Assembly: GCA_013339895.1 (NCBI GenBank)
Contig: JABACO010000002.1
Location: forward strand, 11,883,610-11,947,609
Source: Ephydatia muelleri
Lineage: Eukaryota > Porifera > Demospongiae > Spongillida > Spongillidae
Length of the DNA: 64,000 nucleotides
Direction: 5' to 3'
Both the position numbers and the translations under genes were made by a program. Positions 58,448 to 64,000 of this stretch are shown piece after piece (the first letter of the stretch is position 1; each line of letters starts with the position of its first letter). The notes beneath the pieces are model-generated. The model did not search any database, had not been told where the DNA came from, and saw only the letters and a list, made by a program, of their open reading frames with translations.

Positions 58448-59533
58448 GTAAAGGAAACTGTCGTGGTGGGAATGTTCAGATGCCCGATGAAAATGTGGAG
58501 CCACTTCCAAAACGGCGTTGTTCCAGATCAAAGGTTCACCACGTTGTAACTAACATCATGATCACCCGGTAGGAATGCAGCTTTGTAGTAGAGTTTTTAT
58601 ATATGAATCTAATGCATTTTTCCCCCTACCCATGTCGACAATGATGGAATTTTGATGCAGGCCATAAAGGGAATGCAAGCAGACAGTGCTTTTTCTCTTA
58701 CTTCAGAAAATTTTGCTCTTCCGATTGCTGCTAAATTGTCTGTTTGGATTCCACTCAATTTATCACAAGTAGACGCTTTTGAGCAACAGATTTGTAAGCT
58801 TTTCAAAGATTGCATTACTGGCAGTACTAATGTGATGTGGACTAAGTATCACACCTTGCGCACATCAGATGAGTTTCATTAAGTATGGAATTCCTTCATT
58901 CAAATAAACACTCAATGCAAGCCATCACCAATTTTTAATCAATATGTAGGCCATCACATCTTCAAAGGTATTATTAAAGCCACATTTAGGCCACTGAACA
59001 AGTCCAATGCAATGTCCAGTTCAGATGACCTTACATATGCTGAAACAAATGCGATTCGCTATGCAGCTGGATGTGTACCCAGAACTCTTAATAAAAGAAT
59101 TTCTAGGTCCTAAACTGCAAACAAGGTGGATCTAATGCTGTGTCTGGATGACCTACTGGAGGATGAAAGTGAAGAGCAAAATGAATCGACTGACTGGCTG
59201 AAAGCTATCTATCATGGAGGACTCCTTTGTGTTAATAACATGACATTTGAGCTCTTTCTTACCATGGAGAGAGAACTTCGTTTTCATCTAAGCAGCAACC
59301 CTGAGTTTGGTGGCAGTGACATAAAAATACACCTGAAACAGAGTGAAGATGTTCTCTTCTTATGGGCAATAATTGGTGCTGGCTGGAAAGAACAGCACTG
59401 CACTTACCTCTTGGGCATGGTTGTTGATATGTGGGTTTGCATCCGAGGTTTCTCACAAGCCACAGCATGGATAGAAAGATACAAATCAGCGCAAAAGAAG
59501 AACCTGCAGAAGGCCAAGGCACTGAGAAAATAA
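58448..59533 (+). pseudogene. Broken gene of an unrecognised multicopy type
   Basis: A first block (58448-58570) encodes a basic stretch (PLPKRRCSRSKVHHVV) ending near a donor-like cggtagg. After an acceptor (gatgcag, 58660) one frame runs to 59533 with two in-frame stops (near 58881 and 59113). It includes TYAETNAIRYAAGCVPRTL, an acidic DDLLEDESEEQNEST, WLKAIYHGGLLCVNNMTFEL and a C-terminal WVCIRGFSQATAWIERYKSA followed by KKNLQKAKALRK. I have seen this ALRY.AGYV ... IRGFSFA..W.E.YK layout as a repeated hypothetical family in sponge and anemone genomes but know no function. It may be transposon-borne. Confidence 0.5.
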
Positions 59534-59699
59534 ACTGAATACTTAGATCCAGAAGTGTATGTATGTCTTAACTTGTATGGATTCTATACCCTAGCTAGGA
59601 TTGCTCGTGTTAATTAGGTGTTAATTATCTAGCCTCTATATATTATCTCTGACCATTGATATGAACGAATGGCAAATTTTTTTATTTATAAGCTTCATA

Positions 59700-59836
59700 G
59701 TGCAGCATATTGAGTCACTGAATGCTAGCATTCTACAGTCTACATTCTAAGCAGCAGTCTTTGTCCAGACCTTCTCACTGGCCTTTACTTGCAGTGGTAT
59801 GCTCAGATTCGACGCTTGCCATGGTATCTATGATAA
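59700..59836. promoter_or_regulatory. Conserved 3' flank of gene B
   Basis: Near-identical to 19505-19640 downstream of gene A, although the sequence beyond it is unrelated. It marks the end of the duplicated unit and may hold the 3' UTR and processing signals. Confidence 0.45.
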
Positions 59837-59939
59837 TACCAAGAGAGAATAATAATAATAGTCATTTAAAATAAGACAAAGGAATACAAACAGAATGCGT
59901 GTGTGATCATGTGATCAATATCGGCATTTAGCTTCATTG

Positions 59940-62900
59940 TTACTGCTGACCTGGAGAACATGAGTTCAAGTAATTGCCCTTGTAGATCACTTTCCTCCAT
60001 GTTGAATCTCCATTCAACCCCACAGTGCACCCAGCACGATAGCCACCAGCATTTTGATCCAGATGAAAACAGAGCCTGTGAGAGCAGTCTGGATTGTTGT
60101 AGTCACAACTGTTAAGGTTGATATTTGAGGAAGATGCAAACCCAAAGCTCCATCCAGGATAGCGATACCAGTATGCTCCTCCATCATCAATATAAGCTTG
60201 TGTTGATGATGAAGTTGTTTTCAAAACATTAGATGAGACACCAAATGCTCCGAGAGCAAATGTATTTGAGCCCGCAGAGCTTTTTGCCCCGACAAAGATC
60301 AGAGAGGACCCCAAGCAGTTTGCAAGGTCAGCTGACGTCGTTGCATGTGAATAAGGCTGGTCATAGCACTTGGTGAAGCTCTTCTGGATGAGAGCATTTT
60401 CAGGATAGTTGTATAGTACTCCACATGATGGAACAGCCGCTGCAAATTAACAAGTGCGATTCCATATAATTGGTTGTGCAATAAGGTGCAATGATGTCAC
60501 AAACAGTGATGACTAAAAAGGCAAAATATTTATAAATAAGAGTAACTAACTGTGTTCTAATAGAAACCAATTTATCTTTTACTACGATCCCAATTACTGC
60601 TGAAATTCTCAATAGGTCACAACGGCTCAATACGAAGACTGCCAGCTTGTGCATGTGTTATGTGTGCGTGTTTGTGTGTGTGCGTGCGTGTGTGTGTGCG
60701 TGCGTGTGTGTGTGTGCGTGCGTGTGTGTGTGTGCGTGTGTATGTGTGTGTGTGTGTGTGCGTGTGTGTGCAGTGTATGTGAGTTTGTCAATGTTAGTAT
60801 GATAGAAATACAAATACATGCATAAACCCTGTTGTTTTTTCATCACCCAGTTCCTACAACAAACAATATATGTGGCAACTATTTAAAAAAAAATCCAACG
60901 CAGCATATTTAGTGCTCTGAAACGTTTACTATCGCGAATAGTGCACTTGTGATACTTGTAGTGGAGTAATTGGGCTTACCAGGGGAGCAGGTTGGTAGGT
61001 TTTTCCCGCTGTAAATCACTTTTGTCCAGGTCGAGTCACTGTTCAAGCCCACAGTACACCCAGCACGATAGCCACCAACGTTTTGATCCAGATGCCAACA
61101 CATCCTGCTAGCACAATCAGGATTATTGTAATCGCAACTGTTCAAGTTCACCGTTGAGGAGGATGCAAACCCAAAGCTCCATCCCGGATACCGATACCAG
61201 TACGCGCCTCCTGCATCTAGAACAGCCTTAGTTTGTTCGTAGGTGTTTTTAAAGACGTTCGATGTCACACCGAAGGCTCCAATGGCAAACGAGCTTGCTC
61301 CCTTAGATGTCTTTGCCCCTACAAAGACGTACTCTGATCCAGCGCACTCGGTCAGGCTAGCGCAAGAAGTAGCGTGGGAGTAGGGCTGCTCGTAACACTT
61401 AACGTAGCCCTTTTGGATGAGATCGCTCTCCTTGTAATCGTACTGAACGCCGCAGGTAGGTAGAGAAGCTGGGATGTAGAGAGATCGGGGGAGTGGGAAA
61501 TGTTATCATCTACTTTTCAAACTTAGCTAGTTAGTTAGTGTCTGTAAATATTGATGCTAACTCACATTTGTAGATCACTTTCCTCCATGTTGAATCTCCA
61601 TTCAACCCCACAGTGCAGCCGGCACGATAGCCACCAAATGGTTGATCCAGATGAAAACAGAGCCTGTGAGAGCAGTCTGGATTGTTGTAGTCACAACTGT
61701 TCAAGTTCACCGTTGAGGAAGATGCAAACCCAAAGCTCCATCCCGGATAGCGATACCAATAGGCGCCTCCCACAGCATCATAGTACGCTTGAGAGGTGGA
61801 GTTTGTATTTTTGAAGACATTGACTGAAGCCCCAAAAGCTCCAAGTGAAAAAACATTAGCATTTGCTGAGCTTTTGGCTCCAACAAAGACAAATTCAGAT
61901 CCAGCACATGCACTGAGATCAGCTGAGCTTGTGTAATGGCTATAGGGCTGGTCATAGCATTTGGTAAAACCCTTTTGGACGAGAGTGCTCTCCAAATAGT
62001 TGTACACCACACCAGCGGATGGAACAGAGGCTGGAAAAGAGCCGAACATAAGAACGTGCACCGTAATTTCCTCTTTAGCACAATCAAGCCAGCCACGTAA
62101 TTAGGATCAAGAATGGGATGATGATTGAATAAGATCATAAGAATGAGATAATAACTACTTAGCAAGGCCCTTGCATTAGCTCTGACCAGTGTCTAGTTGC
62201 TTCTTCTTTATGCTGGACTGTGCTGTTTGGACAACCTGACTCCAAGCTCCGTATAGCCCCACATTCATTGGGAAACACGCCCACACATTATACTTTTGGT
62301 CATTTTCGTCATGAAAAACAATTATTTAGAATACGATTGGATTGCAAATGATAGAATAATTTTAGTTACAAATACTTCAGCCAACAGTGTGCAATCAATT
62401 TAAAAGTATAAGAATAAAAAGAGGATGATTGAAGTTTGACACTATCATTTGTGGCGTAACTTCTATGGGGTAAAATAGCTCTGCAGTTTAATTCTCTTGG
62501 TAAACGTAATAGTCAATTTCACAAGCTCATGCTTAAGTGTGGTCATATTAAACTGAAAGAAATAATGCTATGGTATTAAACTCCAGCCCATATAGTCATT
62601 TAAGATTGAGTATATCCACAGCGCGAATTAGCAGTGATATATATTTTTGAAAGTATACTGCAGTTTGGGATGCATGCAGTAGTCTGTTCTGCATGCTAAG
62701 GGCGTATTTTTTGTAGGACTCAACTTCCTAACCCTTCAGTGCAGGTGCAAACGACTATGTTTCAAGCCATCTTCAAAATGCGAACGTAGTATATACCAAT
62801 GATACTCGAGGAAGGGTCTTTCACTTGTGCATCTATAAATGATTGGAGGGTATATGCAGTATATGCAAATGTTACTTTCGATTATGATCTACAAAATGCT

Positions 62901-64000
62901 AAAGTTGTGAGATCAACTCGGATTCAGATAGCCAGTGTAAGTTAGATTTAAAAATGAGTCTTTATTATAGGTTGAGGCAGCAAATCAGCAATATCAATCC
63001 AATTAGCAATTTACCTTTTATTATGCATGCAAAGAAAATCGCGACTGCCGACTGCGACAAGTGTCTGCATGAATGCGCATGCGCTGTCGTATCCGTGGTG
63101 AGCACGTGCGTGGAGGCGAGGGCATTTCCCAACTCAGCCAACTCGTCGGTTAACTTGGTTTAAGTACCTTGAACTGCATGTGTTTTACAAAATCGCGGAT
63201 CGCGGATAAGTTAATCTCTTGAATTGCGAGACAATGTGTCTACTGTAGGTCAACTAAAACAACCTGTAGGTCTCACGGTCACAAGAACAATTTGAACCGT
63301 TTCGTAACATGCAATGAGATCATTTGGGATTCAGGTTCGATGTTACTAAAGATCATGAAATGAATAAAGAAGGTGACTTTCAAATGTTCATGATCCATAG
63401 AGAAATTACAATTTAATACCGCTAGTGATATCCGTAACAGATATGTGGATATGTTTTAAAATGTTAGCTGTACATTAGAATCAAATATATGAATGATATT
63501 ATGACACTGAAATAAAGGCTTTTGGACATCATTGCATATTACTAGCTGCGAAGGGTGATATTTATAAAATTCTGAGGTTGAAATATAGCGGACATTCATT
63601 CTATTCATTTTTCATCGTGAAACGTACCTATTTCAGCCTTCGGAGAGGTGCTACCTCCATTTCCGCCTCTCAAAAGTGCAACCGTACCGGTAGATGTGGT
63701 TTTCATGTCATTTTCCTGAGCTTTCGGAGAGGTGCTTCCTCCGTTTCCGGATATTACTGCCGTATCCGTATGCGCAGCCGTTAAGTCAGCTGCGGTGTTT
63801 CCAACCGTAACCAGTTTTGGTTTTTGGCCGGTGCTGTCGTCGCTTGCAAATACCTGTTTGACAAGTTCCTCAAGCGTCGACTGTCCTCTTGCCGTGTCAC
63901 TCGACTTCATCGCTGTGGTACCATCCGATTTCACCGTCGTGGTTTCACTATTGCCTGCCTGCTGTGCAGTGGCGCCATACTTCGGGGAGGTACTCCCTCC
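59940..64000 (-). CDS. Secreted three-domain protein (gene B), 5' end off window
   Basis: Paralogue of gene A with matching exons (minus): linker exon 64000-63628 (its first ~5 bases lie beyond the window), micro-exon 62832-62797 (36 bp), domain exons 62030-61566, 61468-60980 and 60439-59940 ending in TAA. All junctions are phase 1 with GT-AG borders, and all frames are open. The linker keeps GGSTSPK blocks and the [20 protein letters not shown] stretch but lacks a few residues and has an insertion (AADLTAAH). Each domain is far closer to its counterpart in gene A than to its neighbours, so the three-domain form predates the gene duplication. The signal-peptide exon must lie just outside. Function unknown; probably extracellular. 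Confidence 0.83.
60661..60772. repeat. GT microsatellite in gene B intron
   Basis: GT tract with regular GCGTGCG interruptions, in the intron before the last domain exon; expanded relative to gene A. Confidence 0.93.
62833..63627. other. Intron 2 of gene B
   Basis: Alignable with gene A intron 2. It keeps a segment (about 63480-63595, with gttgaaatata and ttttggacatcattgcatat) that is present in the right-arm copy but deleted from the left arm. Confidence 0.6.

Overview
The window looks like a piece of an intron-rich, AT-leaning genome from an early-branching marine animal, most likely a demosponge. The evidence is many short phase-matched introns, metazoan signalling domains (a kinase fold with an SH2 domain), a secreted tandem-domain family of the kind found in sponge and cnidarian gene models, and dense small repeats and transposon fossils. 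There is no operon logic and no bacterial-style gene. The organism assignment is inference; no species marker is visible.

Layout. 1-1403: two tandem arrays. 3098-7062: a roughly 4-kb DNA transposon-like element with short terminal inverted repeats and an internal 151-bp satellite. 7723-14931 (+): an 11-exon gene that joins in frame into a pseudokinase, coiled coil, acidic linker and C-terminal SH2 protein of 743 residues. One of its introns (about 9.8-11.5 kb) holds a cluster of retroelement 3' ends separated by ATA microsatellites. 19767-25541 (-): a six-exon gene for a 646-residue secreted protein (signal peptide, GGSTSPK-rich linker, three copies of a Cys-containing domain of about 155 residues).

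The dominant structural feature is a giant imperfect inverted repeat. The left arm 11633-26056 is repeated in reverse as 26395-40820 around a loop of about 340 bp. The right arm stops exactly at a 1000-N gap (40821-41820). It carries a second copy of the secreted-protein gene (26903-32760, +) and of exons 4-11 of the pseudokinase-SH2 gene (37543-40792, -). The right arm has many 1-base indels and ragged microsatellites, which points to poorly polished sequence. It also keeps an intron segment that the left arm lacks but the paralogue at 60-64 kb has, so it is not a plain fold-back copy of the left arm. A divergent haplotype joined in reverse, or a real inverted duplication, are both possible.

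41821-59650 is transposon-rich intergenic DNA. It holds a nested pair of TIR elements (45455-46774 containing 45720-46616), a broken DIRS-like element (47960-49390), a 33-bp minisatellite, an OTU-protease fragment, a hAT transposase tail, several hairpins including a 99-bp near-perfect palindrome, a Helitron helicase fragment, and a broken gene of an unrecognised multicopy type. 59940-64000 (-) is an intact paralogue of the secreted three-domain gene, cut only at its 5' end by the window edge.

How the genes relate: the two secreted genes (plus the right-arm copy) form a locally duplicated family with identical exon phases and conserved 3' flanks. The pseudokinase-SH2 gene is convergent with the first of them and has no evident functional link to it.
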